From assembly GCF_035917455.1 (NCBI RefSeq), contig NZ_CP109078.1:1426001-1490000 (forward strand): a stretch of DNA of 64,000 bases, in the 5' to 3' direction. The notes under the pieces are model-generated. The model had not been told where the DNA came from. It worked only from the letters and a program-made list of their open reading frames with translations, and did not search any database. Made by a program: the position numbers and the translations under genes. Every line of letters starts with the position of its first letter. The first letter of the stretch is position 1. Source of the stretch: Micromonospora sp. NBC_01796 (GTDB lineage Bacteria > Actinomycetota > Actinomycetes > Mycobacteriales > Micromonosporaceae). Of this stretch, positions 33,430-41,530 are shown piece after piece.

Positions 33430-33558
33430 CGCGGCTCCGCGCCACATGATCACTAGGTAACATCCGGTCGTTGCCCTGGGCCCTCCGACTCGTCAACAGC
33501 GGGGAATACAGGCATACGTACGCGCCGTTTCACCTATTTACAAGAAGGAGTGCGCTTA

Positions 33559-34692
33559 ATGGAGTTCGATGAACGGGTCGCCGCGCTCGCCACGAAGGTC
33601 CGGAACCAGCGGGACGCGATTCAGACGGAAGAAGCTGCCAAGAATGCTTTCGTCATGCCGTTCATCTCAATGATCCTCGGTTACGACGTCTTCGATCCAC
33701 TGGAGGTCGTACCGGAGTTCACCGCCGACGTCGGGATCAAGAAAGGAGAGAAGGTCGACTACGCGATCATGCGTGACGGCGAGGTGCAGATCCTCATCGA
33801 GTGCAAGCAGCCGCGCGACTCTCTGAAGATCGAACACGCATCTCAGCTCTATCGATACTTCTCCGTTACGAATGCGCGGATCGCCGTCCTCACCAATGGA
33901 CAGGTCTACCATTTCTACACCGATCTCGATGCCCCCAACAAGATGGATGCCAAGCCCTTCCTCGTGCTCGACCTGGAAGATATCGACGACACCCTCTTGC
34001 CGGAGCTGCGTAAGCTCACGAAGGAAGTTTTCGATCTCGACTCCATCATCAGCGCGGCCGAGGAGTTGAAGTATCTCGGTCAGATCAAGCGTTCGATGGC
34101 GGCGCAGTTCAAGGAGCCTGAGGATGAGTGGGTCAGGTTCTTCGCGACGAAAGTGTATGAAGGTTCATTCACTCAGAAGAGACGCGATCAGTTCAGGTCT
34201 CTCGTTGCCAAGGCTGCCTCACAGTTCGTCAGAGATCAAGTGAACGATCGCCTGAAGGGCGCACTCTACGCAAGCCTTCCCAAGCAGACTACCGAGGCGC
34301 CCTCCGAAGTGCTCGAGAGCGAAGAGGTCGCGCTGAGCGATGTCGCCCGCGACACGGAGGTGGAGACCACGCTCGAAGAACTCACCGGCTACCAGATCAT
34401 CAAAGCGATCGCGTGCAGTGAGGTCAAGCCTCAACGTATTGTGGGCCGCGATGCCAAGTCCTACTTCGCGGTCATCCTCGACGACAACAACCGCAGGCCG
34501 ATCGCGCGACTGCATTTCAACGGCAAGGCCCGAAAATACCTTGGAACGTTCGACGCCAACAAGACGGAGACTCGTCATCTGATCGACTCCATTGACGATA
34601 TCTATCTTCACGCTGAGGCAATACGGAATGCAGTACGGGCGTTCATGGGCGAGGGGGTCACAAGAACCTCCGGAAAGCTTGACGCGCCCTGA
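33559..34692 (+). CDS. solitary type I restriction HsdR N-terminal (PD-(D/E)xK) domain protein
   Basis: 377 residues from ATG 33559, with AAGGAG eight bases upstream; GTG 33550 is in frame. N-terminal helix FDERVAALATKVRNQRDAIQ and TEEAAKNAFVMPFISMILGYDVFDP lead into the nuclease core: Asp in KVDYAIM and the E-x-K in ILIECKQPRD, matching the HSDR_N family. There is no helicase half and no HsdM or HsdS nearby, so it is not a complete type I system. A C-terminal region (ELTGYQIIKAIACSEV, GRDAKSYFAVILDDNNRRPI, RLHFNGKARKYLGTF) is characteristic of this solitary family. Codon use is visibly less GC3 than the rest of the window, suggesting acquisition. Confidence 0.82.
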   Translation: MEFDERVAALATKVRNQRDAIQTEEAAKNAFVMPFISMILGYDVFDPLEVVPEFTADVGIKKGEKVDYAIMRDGEVQILIECKQPRDSLKIEHASQLYRYFSVTNARIAVLTNGQVYHFYTDLDAPNKMDAKPFLVLDLEDIDDTLLPELRKLTKEVFDLDSIISAAEELKYLGQIKRSMAAQFKEPEDEWVRFFATKVYEGSFTQKRRDQFRSLVAKAASQFVRDQVNDRLKGALYASLPKQTTEAPSEVLESEEVALSDVARDTEVETTLEELTGYQIIKAIACSEVKPQRIVGRDAKSYFAVILDDNNRRPIARLHFNGKARKYLGTFDANKTETRHLIDSIDDIYLHAEAIRNAVRAFMGEGVTRTSGKLDAP

Positions 34693-34898
34693 TTCATTGG
34701 CTATTTCATGGTGATCGACGGTGGTTGAGCGGGCAGGTGAGGGCGGCGCGTCGTCGCTCCGGACAGGGCGAGGCTCCCGCTAGGGCAGCAGGCGACGAAG
34801 ACCGACCGCCCTGCTTGGGAGCCACGTTGCTGACCTATCGTGCCAGCATCCCCGCTGACCTAACGATGGAAGTACGGTCGGACGCTCAGACCCGCTTT

Positions 34899-35561
34899 TC
34901 ATTCAGCGCGCACGTCAACGCGTAGCTCCTCGATCACCAACTGAGTGAGTTCGGAGAGTTGGTCTTGGCCGAGGGTAATCCCCTGCAGGTTGACAAGCGC
35001 CGCCTTGAGGTCGTGAAGGCGGTTGCCCCGAAGGTCAGCGCCTTGGAGCTGGCAGGATTCAAGTTCAAGATCGGTCAACTGGCACGACCTGATGACGACT
35101 TTGGGTAGTCGGCAGGAGGACCACGTGCCGTTGGCGAGCGTGCAGTCGCTGAAGGCCATGGCTCCGGCGGCTACGACGCGCTGGAAGGTGGCGTAGTCAA
35201 AGCGGCAGCCGTCGAAGAGGACGTCTTTCAGGCGTACGTCAGTCAGCCGGGTACCGGTGAACCGCGAGCCGGTGAACGCGCAGCGTTCGATGGTGACCCC
35301 GGACAGAGTGGAGCCGGAAAGGTCGGTGCGGGTGATCTCGCTGCCCCAGATGGTTCCGGCTTCCCAGGTGCTCTCGCTGAGGTCTGCGCCGGTGATCCGG
35401 CTGCTACGGATGCTGACGTCTTCCAGTTGCGTGCCGCGCCAGGAGGCACCCTCGATGCTGGCCTCGGTTAGGTCGCTCGTCGGAGCGTAGACGCGATCAA
35501 GATCTTCCGGGTCGAGATCCGGGAGCAAAATCTTCACATCACCGATGGTGGTTGTCCGCAT
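34899..35561 (-). CDS. pentapeptide-repeat protein
   Basis: 220 residues from ATG 35561. From about residue 30 the sequence runs in five-residue A/(D/N)-L-x-x-like steps: TSDLTEASIEGASWRGTQLE, RITGADLSES, RTDLSGSTLSG, RFTGTRLTDVRLKDVLFDGC, and a later QLQGADLRGNRL. This makes a right-handed quadrilateral beta-helix. The C-terminal roughly 30 residues (LGQDQLSELTQLVIEEL) are a helical cap. Pentapeptide proteins include DNA mimics protecting gyrase, but most are unassigned. It lies 75 bases downstream of the RiPP precursor on the same strand, so an immunity role is conceivable but not shown. Confidence 0.85.
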   Translation of the reverse strand: MRTTTIGDVKILLPDLDPEDLDRVYAPTSDLTEASIEGASWRGTQLEDVSIRSSRITGADLSESTWEAGTIWGSEITRTDLSGSTLSGVTIERCAFTGSRFTGTRLTDVRLKDVLFDGCRFDYATFQRVVAAGAMAFSDCTLANGTWSSCRLPKVVIRSCQLTDLELESCQLQGADLRGNRLHDLKAALVNLQGITLGQDQLSELTQLVIEELRVDVRAE

Positions 35562-35636
35562 GCATCCTCAGTCTGCTTAGGAGCGCGAGGTGGCTGCGCC
35601 ACCCCGCGTTCGTTCGCCTACTCCTGGGTCAGGAGG

Positions 35637-35819
35637 TCACTTCTTCTTGTTCCAGTTGTCCCAGCCGGGTCGGCTGTCGAACCCTCCCTTGTTGCTCCAG
35701 GTGGGTCGGTTGTCGAACTTGGCCGCGTCGATCGACGCTATCGTCCGGAGCGGCTCGACGCCAAAACGTGCGAGGTGTTCCGGCGTGGCGTCCACGAGGC
35801 TCGTGAGCGCGTTGGTCAC
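35637..35819 (-). CDS. amcA: multi-cyclophane RiPP precursor peptide (AmcA-like)
   Basis: 60 residues from GTG 35819, with a perfect AGGAGG six bases upstream. Residues 1-33 form the leader (VTNALTSLVDATPEHLARFG, then VEPLRTIASIDAA). The core is two imperfect nine-residue repeats, FDNRPTWSN (35-43) and FDSRPGWDN (47-55), joined by KGG and followed by WNKKK. Each repeat has two aromatic-X-N/S triplets (F35-N37, W41-N43, F47-S49, W53-N55), the motif crosslinked to three-residue cyclophanes by radical SAM enzymes; W56-K58 could be a fifth. It lies 10 bases downstream of the radical SAM gene. Product structure is inferred. Confidence 0.78.
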   Translation of the reverse strand: MTNALTSLVDATPEHLARFGVEPLRTIASIDAAKFDNRPTWSNKGGFDSRPGWDNWNKKK

Positions 35820-35829
35820 GGTGGTCCTC

Positions 35830-36951
35830 CTAGCTTGCGAGGCGGTTTGCGGTGGCGCGGACAAGGGCCTGTCGGGTGGTGCGGCAGTAGTTGGTCTCGC
35901 GGGCGGTGAAGGTGTGGTGCTCGAAGTAGCGGTTGCCGGCCTGGGCGCCTCGGCAGAAGTCGTAGAACATGCAGTGGTCCGCGCATTCGTTGAGCCCGGT
36001 AATGAACTCGGTGACGTACCGTAGGTTGCCGGCCCGGGCCAGGATGTTGCCGATCGGTTCATGGAGAACGTTGCCTGCGGTGAAGTCTCCGTACTGGGGA
36101 TCCTTGATTCCGAGGAGCTCTGGTGACAGGAGGACCACGTGCCCGTCCCAGGAGATGGTGGGGATCGGCTCGTACGGGGCGTCGTTGACGAGCCCGGCGC
36201 GGGTGGCGGTGAGGTAGTCGGCCAGGCGGTCCAGATCGCGGATGGGTAGCGGGTTGCCGTCGATCCGTCGTTGGACAAGCCGGTGCCAGAACCGGTAGGC
36301 GGCATCCTCCGACACCGGTGTACGCCCGGCGCCCTCCTGTTCCTCGATGTTGAAGCCCACAGAACGGCACCCGGGCAGGTAAGTGAAGAAATCGATGAGG
36401 TCGTCCGCCTGGTCGATGGTTTCCGGCGTCACGACGCAGATCACCGAATACGGCAATCCTGCCTCGGCGAGAGCCTGTATCCCTCGGATGGTCCGGGCCG
36501 TTGTTGACTTTCCGGCCCGGTCGAGTCTGTTGCGGTTAAGGGCGCCGGGGCCGTCGATGCTGACACCGATCTCGAACTCGTAGGCAGTGAACAGGTCGCA
36601 CCACCGTGGGTTGACGAGGGTGGCGTTGGTCTGGATCTCGTGGCGTACGTGTCCGGCCTGCCTCAGGTCCTCGAACGGTGCTAGCAGTTCCCGGAAGGTG
36701 TCGAGAGGTGTCGCGGTGGGCTCGCCTCCGTGCCACACCACGCTCACCGGATAGGGGCTGCCCTGCTCCTCGACGGATCGGGCGCACTCTGCGGCGATCG
36801 GGACCGTCATGAGCCTTCGCAATTGTCGGTCGGGCAGGTAGCAATAGGTGCAGTCCAGGTTGCAGAAGCTGGTGGGTTGCAGCACCAGGGTGTGGAACGT
36901 GCGGGCTATGGCCGCCCGCCCATCAGCGGTGATGACACCGATGCCGCTCAT
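35830..36951 (-). CDS. amcB: cyclophane-forming radical SAM/SPASM peptide maturase (AmcB-like)
   Basis: 373 residues from ATG 36951 (ATGA overlap with the zinc-ribbon gene). The SAM [4Fe-4S] motif CNLDCTYC puts cysteines at 30, 34 and 37, then VVWHGGEPTATP and the SAM-binding IGVSIDGPGALNR. A C-terminal SPASM region has the late cysteines ECADHCMFYDFCRGAQAG and ETNYC for auxiliary clusters. Radical SAM/SPASM enzymes of this family abstract a beta-hydrogen from residue X3 and join it to the aromatic side chain of X1. The adjacent precursor with aromatic-X-N repeats is the expected substrate. The exact family label (Amc versus other triceptide maturases) is from memory of family names. Confidence 0.85.
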   Translation of the reverse strand: MSGIGVITADGRAAIARTFHTLVLQPTSFCNLDCTYCYLPDRQLRRLMTVPIAAECARSVEEQGSPYPVSVVWHGGEPTATPLDTFRELLAPFEDLRQAGHVRHEIQTNATLVNPRWCDLFTAYEFEIGVSIDGPGALNRNRLDRAGKSTTARTIRGIQALAEAGLPYSVICVVTPETIDQADDLIDFFTYLPGCRSVGFNIEEQEGAGRTPVSEDAAYRFWHRLVQRRIDGNPLPIRDLDRLADYLTATRAGLVNDAPYEPIPTISWDGHVVLLSPELLGIKDPQYGDFTAGNVLHEPIGNILARAGNLRYVTEFITGLNECADHCMFYDFCRGAQAGNRYFEHHTFTARETNYCRTTRQALVRATANRLAS

Positions 36952-37313
36952 GATCCTGCCTCCCCTTCCTGTATAGGGTCGTCGTGGTCATTTGGTGCCG
37001 GCGGGTGGGGTACGCGTGGCCAGCCAAGGAACCTGTCGAACAGACCGGCGCCGCTTCCCGTCGTGCCGGGGTTGAGTTTGTGCAGATCATCGATGGCGTC
37101 GCAGAGCAAGGTGGCCAGGTAGAGGCACAAGCCGACTCGGCTGCCCTCGTACTCGGCCAGGAGATCCAGTTTTGCCCGCCCGCAGGGCCACGGCTGACCA
37201 CAGGTCCGGCACAGCCAGATCGGACGCAGCGGCAAATGCTTCCTCCGCGCCGTTTCTCCCTGCTTTGAGGTGCGGCGGTGCCCAGGCACAACGTCCGAGT
37301 GGGCTTCGGTCAT
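36948..37313 (-). CDS. small zinc-ribbon-like protein of the RiPP operon
   Basis: 121 residues from ATG 37313. A cysteine cluster WLCRTCGQPWPCGRAK (C-x2-C plus C) in the middle suggests metal binding; it is followed by LLAEYEG, a helix LCLYLATLLCDAIDDLHKL and a conserved ending LFDRFLGW. Similar short proteins (often mis-named flavin reductase) sit beside XRE regulators in many Streptomyces and Micromonospora genomes. Its start overlaps the 55-residue ORF, its end overlaps amcB, so it is translated with the maturase. Function unknown. Confidence 0.72.
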   Translation of the reverse strand: MTEAHSDVVPGHRRTSKQGETARRKHLPLRPIWLCRTCGQPWPCGRAKLDLLAEYEGSRVGLCLYLATLLCDAIDDLHKLNPGTTGSGAGLFDRFLGWPRVPHPPAPNDHDDPIQEGEAGS

Positions 37314-37477
37314 CGGCGTATCTCCTGCCGGGGCTGCCGTTCGAAGTGCTGACGCCACAAGTGGGTGAGCAAAGGCGGTTCGGTTGTCCGCTCCAACTCG
37401 GGCGGGCCGACGTGTCTCGGCGGCTCCGGACGCCACGGTTCGCCCGTCGTCGCGTTGCGCGATGCGTACACCGTCAT
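37310..37477 (-). CDS. short ORF heading the RiPP operon
   Basis: 55 residues from ATG 37477 with GGGAGGCGACC directly upstream. It begins MTVYASRNATTG, continues with a P/E/R-rich stretch and ends LLTHLWRQHFERQPRQEIRR. It has no recognised family. Good ribosome site, ATGA overlap with the zinc-ribbon gene, and strong GC3 in the second half support coding. It may be a small accessory protein; it is not a second precursor because it lacks aromatic-X-N repeats. Confidence 0.6.
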   Translation of the reverse strand: MTVYASRNATTGEPWRPEPPRHVGPPELERTTEPPLLTHLWRQHFERQPRQEIRR

Positions 37478-37901
37478 GGTCGCCTCCCGAAGCAGGTAGG
37501 CGCCGGCAAGCGGTGGGCTCGCCTGGGGAAAGGCAAGCCCACCGCCGCAGGTCGGCAGCTGGGAGCAGGCTGCCGTTCACCCGCCCGCGCAGCCCTCGTG
37601 GCAGTACGCAGACGGGGAGTCACAGGCACACGCATGCGATTCTTCGGGGGCAAGACCGGCCGACGCGTCAAGAGACGCTGCTGGCCTCGAATGGCTACAT
37701 GCTTCATTTCGGCCCTCCCTGGCGGGAACCGTGAGGTGTGGTGGCGGCGCCCGTTCGTCACGAACGGGCGACCGGCTGACTCAGAATCTCCGGGGAGCAT
37801 GACGGTGGGAATGTCTCTGCGGTGCAGTCGCGGTGCACCCACCGGCACGCCACGTGACGCTACGATCGGCACGCTGACCTGTCCCATTGAGAGGACATCC
37901 G
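37478..37901. promoter_or_regulatory. divergent promoter region of the RiPP operon and XRE gene
   Basis: This 424-base gap has no convincing gene. It holds two hairpins: CGGTGGGCT (37511-37519) with AGCCCACCG (37536-37544) in the leader of the minus-strand operon, and a perfect ten-base stem CGCCCGTTCG (37748-37757) / complement (37761-37770) with a three-base loop. The XRE protein encoded to the right is a likely binder of sites here. Confidence 0.5.
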
Positions 37902-39248
37902 ATGGCCACAGTGACCAACTGGACCGGCCAGGACGCCAACGCCCTGCGGCGGGCGTTACGGATGAGCGTCACCGGCTTCGCCGAACACCTGGGCGCGGCC
38001 CGACGCACGGTGGCCAAGTGGAGCAGCCAGGGCAAAAGCATTCAACTACGTGCCGATATGCAGGCCGCGCTCGATACGGTGCTCGCGCGGGCCGCCCCCG
38101 ACGTTCTGGAACGCTTCGAAGCCCTGCGGGAACAAGGCACCTGTAGTGCACTTGCCGCTACCACCAGACCACCGGCCGCCGGAGACGCCGATACTGGCAG
38201 GGACAAACCTGGCTTCGAGTCGGACGGTGACGTGCAGCGTAGACAGTTCCTGCAGGGCGCGACGGTCGGCGGCATGGCTACCCTGGCCGGCGTCACGCCA
38301 CTACTCGACGCGCTGGTCTCAGCGCCGGCGACTCGGACTGCCGAGCCGGTTGCCCTGCCCCTTCGAGACTTCGCCCGCGACATTGCCACCGCGAAGGCCG
38401 CCTATCAGGCATGCCGGTACGAGCAGGTTCTCGGTGGCCTCGCGACCCTGCTACCCGCTCTGGCGCCGACCCGGGAGGAAGCCGAGGGCGACCAGCGGAC
38501 CCGAATCGAGGCCCTGGCCAGCGACCTGTACCACGTCGTCGGCAGCGTGCTACTCAAGATCGGGGACCGGGGCATGGCCCTGGTGGCGGCCGAGAGAAGC
38601 ACCCACGCGGGCGCGGCCAGCCAGGACCCGGTAGCAATCGCCTGCAGCGCACGGATCATGACCCACGCCCTGATGAGCAACGGCCACACCAGGCAGGCGA
38701 GGAACCTGGCCGAGAACGCGGCCAGTGCCCTCGAACGGAACACCCGGCTCGGGTCCACCGACCAGGTGGCCGTCTACGGCGCCCTCCTGCTCCGCGGCGC
38801 AATCGCCGCCGCGCGCAGCGGCGATCGGGACAGCGCGCAAGCCATGATCGACGAGGCCACCCGTGCCGCCGCGCGGCTCGGCTACGACGGCAACGACCGG
38901 TGGACCGGCTTCGGCACCACGAACGTCCTGCTCCACCAGGTCAACATCGCGCTGACCCTGGGGGACGCCGGCACGGCCGTCACCCTCGCCCGCCAGGTGC
39001 CACTGGACAAAATCCGCCTCGCCGAACGCAGAGCCTCGCTGTTCGTCGACGTGGCCCGCGCCTACACCCAGTGGGGACGTTACGAGCACGGCCTGAACGC
39101 GTTGCGCATCGCGTACGACGTGGCGCCCGAGGAGCTCCGGTGCCGGCCAGCGGTCCAGCGCATCGCTGGTGACCTCGCGGCCCTCAGCCGGGGTCACCTC
39201 CGCACCGAGGTTGTCGAGTTCGCTCACCGCGTTGGGATCCCGGTATGA
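37902..39248 (+). CDS. XRE-family regulator with TPR domain
   Basis: 448 residues from ATG 37902. The N-terminal HTH reads ALRRALRMSVTGFAEHLGAARRTVAKWSSQG (residues about 12-45). An internal RRQFLQGATVGGMATLAG near residue 110 looks like a twin-arginine motif but lies mid-protein, as often seen in this family, and probably is not exported. The rest is helical with TPR-like repeats (ARSGDRDSAQAMIDEATRAA, YGALLLRGAIAAARSG). These regulators bind a peptide or small ligand through the TPR part. Divergent from the RiPP operon and overlapping the flavoprotein gene, so it probably regulates both. Confidence 0.85.
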   Translation: MATVTNWTGQDANALRRALRMSVTGFAEHLGAARRTVAKWSSQGKSIQLRADMQAALDTVLARAAPDVLERFEALREQGTCSALAATTRPPAAGDADTGRDKPGFESDGDVQRRQFLQGATVGGMATLAGVTPLLDALVSAPATRTAEPVALPLRDFARDIATAKAAYQACRYEQVLGGLATLLPALAPTREEAEGDQRTRIEALASDLYHVVGSVLLKIGDRGMALVAAERSTHAGAASQDPVAIACSARIMTHALMSNGHTRQARNLAENAASALERNTRLGSTDQVAVYGALLLRGAIAAARSGDRDSAQAMIDEATRAAARLGYDGNDRWTGFGTTNVLLHQVNIALTLGDAGTAVTLARQVPLDKIRLAERRASLFVDVARAYTQWGRYEHGLNALRIAYDVAPEELRCRPAVQRIAGDLAALSRGHLRTEVVEFAHRVGIPV

Positions 39249-39820
39249 CCGCCGGCCACCTGCAAATCGTCGTCTGCGGCGCCGGCCCCGCCACAGACGT
39301 GACAGAACTGCTCGCTACCGCCAAGGAAAGAGCCTGGACGGCTGCGGTCACCGCCACCCCCAGCGCCATCGACTTCATCGACGTCGAAGCCATCGAGACG
39401 ACGACCGGACACCCGGTCAGGTCCACCTATCAGTCATCGCCACGTGCTCGCCGTACGCTTCCCGGCGCCGACGCTCTCGTCATCGCCCCCGCGACGTACA
39501 ACTCCATCAACAAGATCGCTCTCGGCATCGCCGACAACTACGCCATGACCTCGGTCGCCGAACTGATCGGACGCCAGGTCCCGACCGTCATCGTTCCGTT
39601 CGTCAACGACGCCCTGGCCACCCGCGCACCCTTCCAACGCGCCGTGGCGGACCTCCGCCACGAACACGTACATGTCCTGCTCGGCGAAGACGAAGGATGG
39701 GAACCTCACCCACCGGGCAGCGGCAACGACCGGCAGAGAGTTTTCCCGTGGACGGCGGCGTTCGAGACAGCGGCCCGGCTTGCCCAAGAGTCGCGAGCAG
39801 GTGCCGGCGATCAGGGCTGA
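39245..39820 (+). CDS. HFCD-type flavoprotein (LanD/Dfp-like)
   Basis: 191 residues from ATG 39245 (ATGA overlap). Flavoprotein-fold signatures: IVVCGAGPATDVTELL, the central ADALVIAPATYNSINKIALGIADN (the P-A-T-x-N-x-I-x-K-x-A motif of HFCD proteins) and PTVIVPFVNDALATRAPF. HFCD enzymes oxidatively decarboxylate peptidyl or free cysteine (LanD, EpiD, PPC decarboxylase). The precursor here has no C-terminal Cys, so a role in this RiPP is not obvious. The XRE-flavoprotein pair is common in actinobacteria, so the link may be positional only. Confidence 0.82.
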   Translation: MTAGHLQIVVCGAGPATDVTELLATAKERAWTAAVTATPSAIDFIDVEAIETTTGHPVRSTYQSSPRARRTLPGADALVIAPATYNSINKIALGIADNYAMTSVAELIGRQVPTVIVPFVNDALATRAPFQRAVADLRHEHVHVLLGEDEGWEPHPPGSGNDRQRVFPWTAAFETAARLAQESRAGAGDQG

Positions 39821-39950
39821 CTGCCAGGGACGGCAGGCCGTCATTCGCCGAGCCTGCCCACGAACGCGGCGGGCAATCCCACGGACGCGCTATCCGTCCA
39901 ACGGCTTCCGAGCACCCATCGAGCAACCGAGCACGCCAGCAACAATGAAA

Positions 39951-39988
39951 AAGGCCCGGACCCAGGATGAAACCCAGGTCAGGGCCTT
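39951..39988 (-). terminator. terminator of the tRNA-Lys gene
   Basis: On the minus strand AAAGGCCC...GGGCCTTTTT forms a stem with inner GACC/GGTC pairing and a T-tail, just downstream of the tRNA 3' end. Confidence 0.72.
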
Positions 39989-39994
39989 TATCAA

Positions 39995-40070
39995 TGGTGC
40001 GCCGCCAGGGACTCGAACCCCGAACCCGCGGATTAAGAGTCCGCTGCTCTGCCAGTTGAGCTAGCGGCGC
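39995..40070 (-). tRNA. tRNA-Lys (CTT)
   Basis: 76 bases including encoded CCA (39997-39995). Acceptor arms GCGCCGC and GCGGCGC pair perfectly, D-stem GCTC/GAGC, anticodon loop CTCTTAA with CTT, T-arm GGGG-TTCGAGT-CCCT. Minus strand. Confidence 0.95.
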
Positions 40071-40222
40071 TCTCTGACAACGGTGGAAACCCTAGCACGC
40101 ACCTGGGAGCCGACTCCAATCAGATAGCCCCGGCCACCCGTACGGGCTGCGCGGCCGACAAAGGGCCCAAAATCCGGCTTCGATCCGTCCGGGGCACCGA
40201 GTTCTGGTGCGGATGGTGCACG

Positions 40223-41530
40223 ATGTGCCGCAGGATTCGATCGAACGGGGTGGAGATGGGCAACGTCACGCGGGGCTGGGCGATGATCACGGCCCTGGTC
40301 ATGGTCACTCCACTGGCCCTGGCGGGGTGCGGCGGCAGCGGCGACAAGCCGGAGTTCGTGGGTGCCTCCACCCAGCCCACCGCCAGCCCCACACCGCCGG
40401 CCGAGCCGGTCGTGCTCGCCATCACCCCGGAGGCCGGGGCGGCCAAGCAGCCGGTGAGCACCGAGATCGGCACCACGATCACCGGCGGGAAGATCACCGA
40501 CGTGACGCTCACCACCGAGGGCGTGAAGGTCGCCGGCAGCCTGCGCGAGGACAGCTCGTCCTGGGTCCCGGCCAACCCCCTGAAGTACGGCAAGAAGTAC
40601 GACGCCACCGTCACCGCCACCGGCACCACCGGCCAGGTGGAGACGAAGACCACCTCCTTCACCACGATGACCAAGCCGGGTTCCCAGATCGGCTCCGGGC
40701 TGTACCTGTTCGACGACAAGGTGTACGGCGTCGCGATGCCGGTGGTGGTCGAGTTCTCCCCGGGCATCCCGAAGAAGGACCGGGCGGCGGTGCAGCGGCG
40801 GATGTTCGTCGACACCGTGCCGGCTCAGCCGGGTGTGTGGCACTGGGTGGACAACGGCACCCAGGCGTACTACCGGGCGCCGGAGTACTGGCAGCCGGAG
40901 ACGAAGCTGACCGTACGGATCGCGCTGGAGGGCATCCCGCTGAGCAACGGCCGGTACGGCAACGTCGACCGGAAGGCCACCACGAAGATCGGCAACAGGT
41001 TCGAGATGAAGGTCGACAACGCGACCAAGCAGATGACGGTCTTCGAGAACGGCAACCTGGTCCGCACCATGCCGGTCAGCCTGGGCAAGAAGGCCACGCC
41101 CTCGTCCAGCGGGACCATGGTGGTGATGGAGAAGAAGGAAAGCACCGTCTTCGACACCAGCGACGACCCGAACCCGGCCAACCGCTACGTCACCGACATC
41201 GACTTCGCCCAGCGCCTCACCTGGGGTGGCGAGTACATCCACGCCGCACCCTGGTCGGTGGCTCAGCAGGGGCGTACGAACGTGTCGCACGGGTGCGTGA
41301 ACCTGTCGACGCCGAACGCCCGGTGGCTGTTCGAGAAGACGAAGACCGGTGACCCGGTGACGGTCAAGGGGACCGAGCGCAAGCTCGAGGACGGCAACGG
41401 CTGGACCGCGTGGAACCTGACCTGGGCCGAGTTCATCAAGGGCAGCGCGTTGCCCGTACCCGATGCTCTTGCCGCCGGTAACGCGCCGGCCGGTCCGACG
41501 CCGAGCACCGGGGCCACCCCCGGCGCCTGA
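40223..41530 (+). CDS. lipoprotein L,D-transpeptidase (Ig-like and YkuD domains), first paralogue
   Basis: 435 residues from ATG 40223; ATG 40256 would give a more compact signal. Lipoprotein signal peptide ends in LALAGC. Residues about 55-140 and 140-230 are two beta-sandwich (bacterial Ig-like) domains (AITPEAGAAKQPVSTEIG, then AMPVVVEFSPGIPKKDR). The C-terminal YkuD domain carries IHAAPWSVAQQGRTNVSHGC, catalytic Cys 358 in SHGCVN. Makes 3-3 peptidoglycan crosslinks from outside the membrane, as LdtMt2/LppS-like enzymes do. A second copy follows. Confidence 0.93.
   Translation: MCRRIRSNGVEMGNVTRGWAMITALVMVTPLALAGCGGSGDKPEFVGASTQPTASPTPPAEPVVLAITPEAGAAKQPVSTEIGTTITGGKITDVTLTTEGVKVAGSLREDSSSWVPANPLKYGKKYDATVTATGTTGQVETKTTSFTTMTKPGSQIGSGLYLFDDKVYGVAMPVVVEFSPGIPKKDRAAVQRRMFVDTVPAQPGVWHWVDNGTQAYYRAPEYWQPETKLTVRIALEGIPLSNGRYGNVDRKATTKIGNRFEMKVDNATKQMTVFENGNLVRTMPVSLGKKATPSSSGTMVVMEKKESTVFDTSDDPNPANRYVTDIDFAQRLTWGGEYIHAAPWSVAQQGRTNVSHGCVNLSTPNARWLFEKTKTGDPVTVKGTERKLEDGNGWTAWNLTWAEFIKGSALPVPDALAAGNAPAGPTPSTGATPGA

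Noticed and set aside
34725-34925. 66-residue plus-strand frame after the HsdR-N-like gene, with a LLTYRASI stretch reminiscent of some transposase N-termini
   Set aside because: Too short, no ribosome site, and the resemblance is only a few residues; no other IS sequence or terminal repeat is seen.
37474-37887. 137-residue minus-strand frame in the RiPP promoter region
   Set aside because: No family, no ribosome site and it overlaps hairpins; the 55-residue ORF in another frame is better supported.
38243-38310. Apparent twin-arginine signal (RRQFLQGATVGG) inside the XRE/TPR regulator
   Set aside because: It lies near residue 110 after a DNA-binding domain; such motifs recur in this regulator family and are not export signals.
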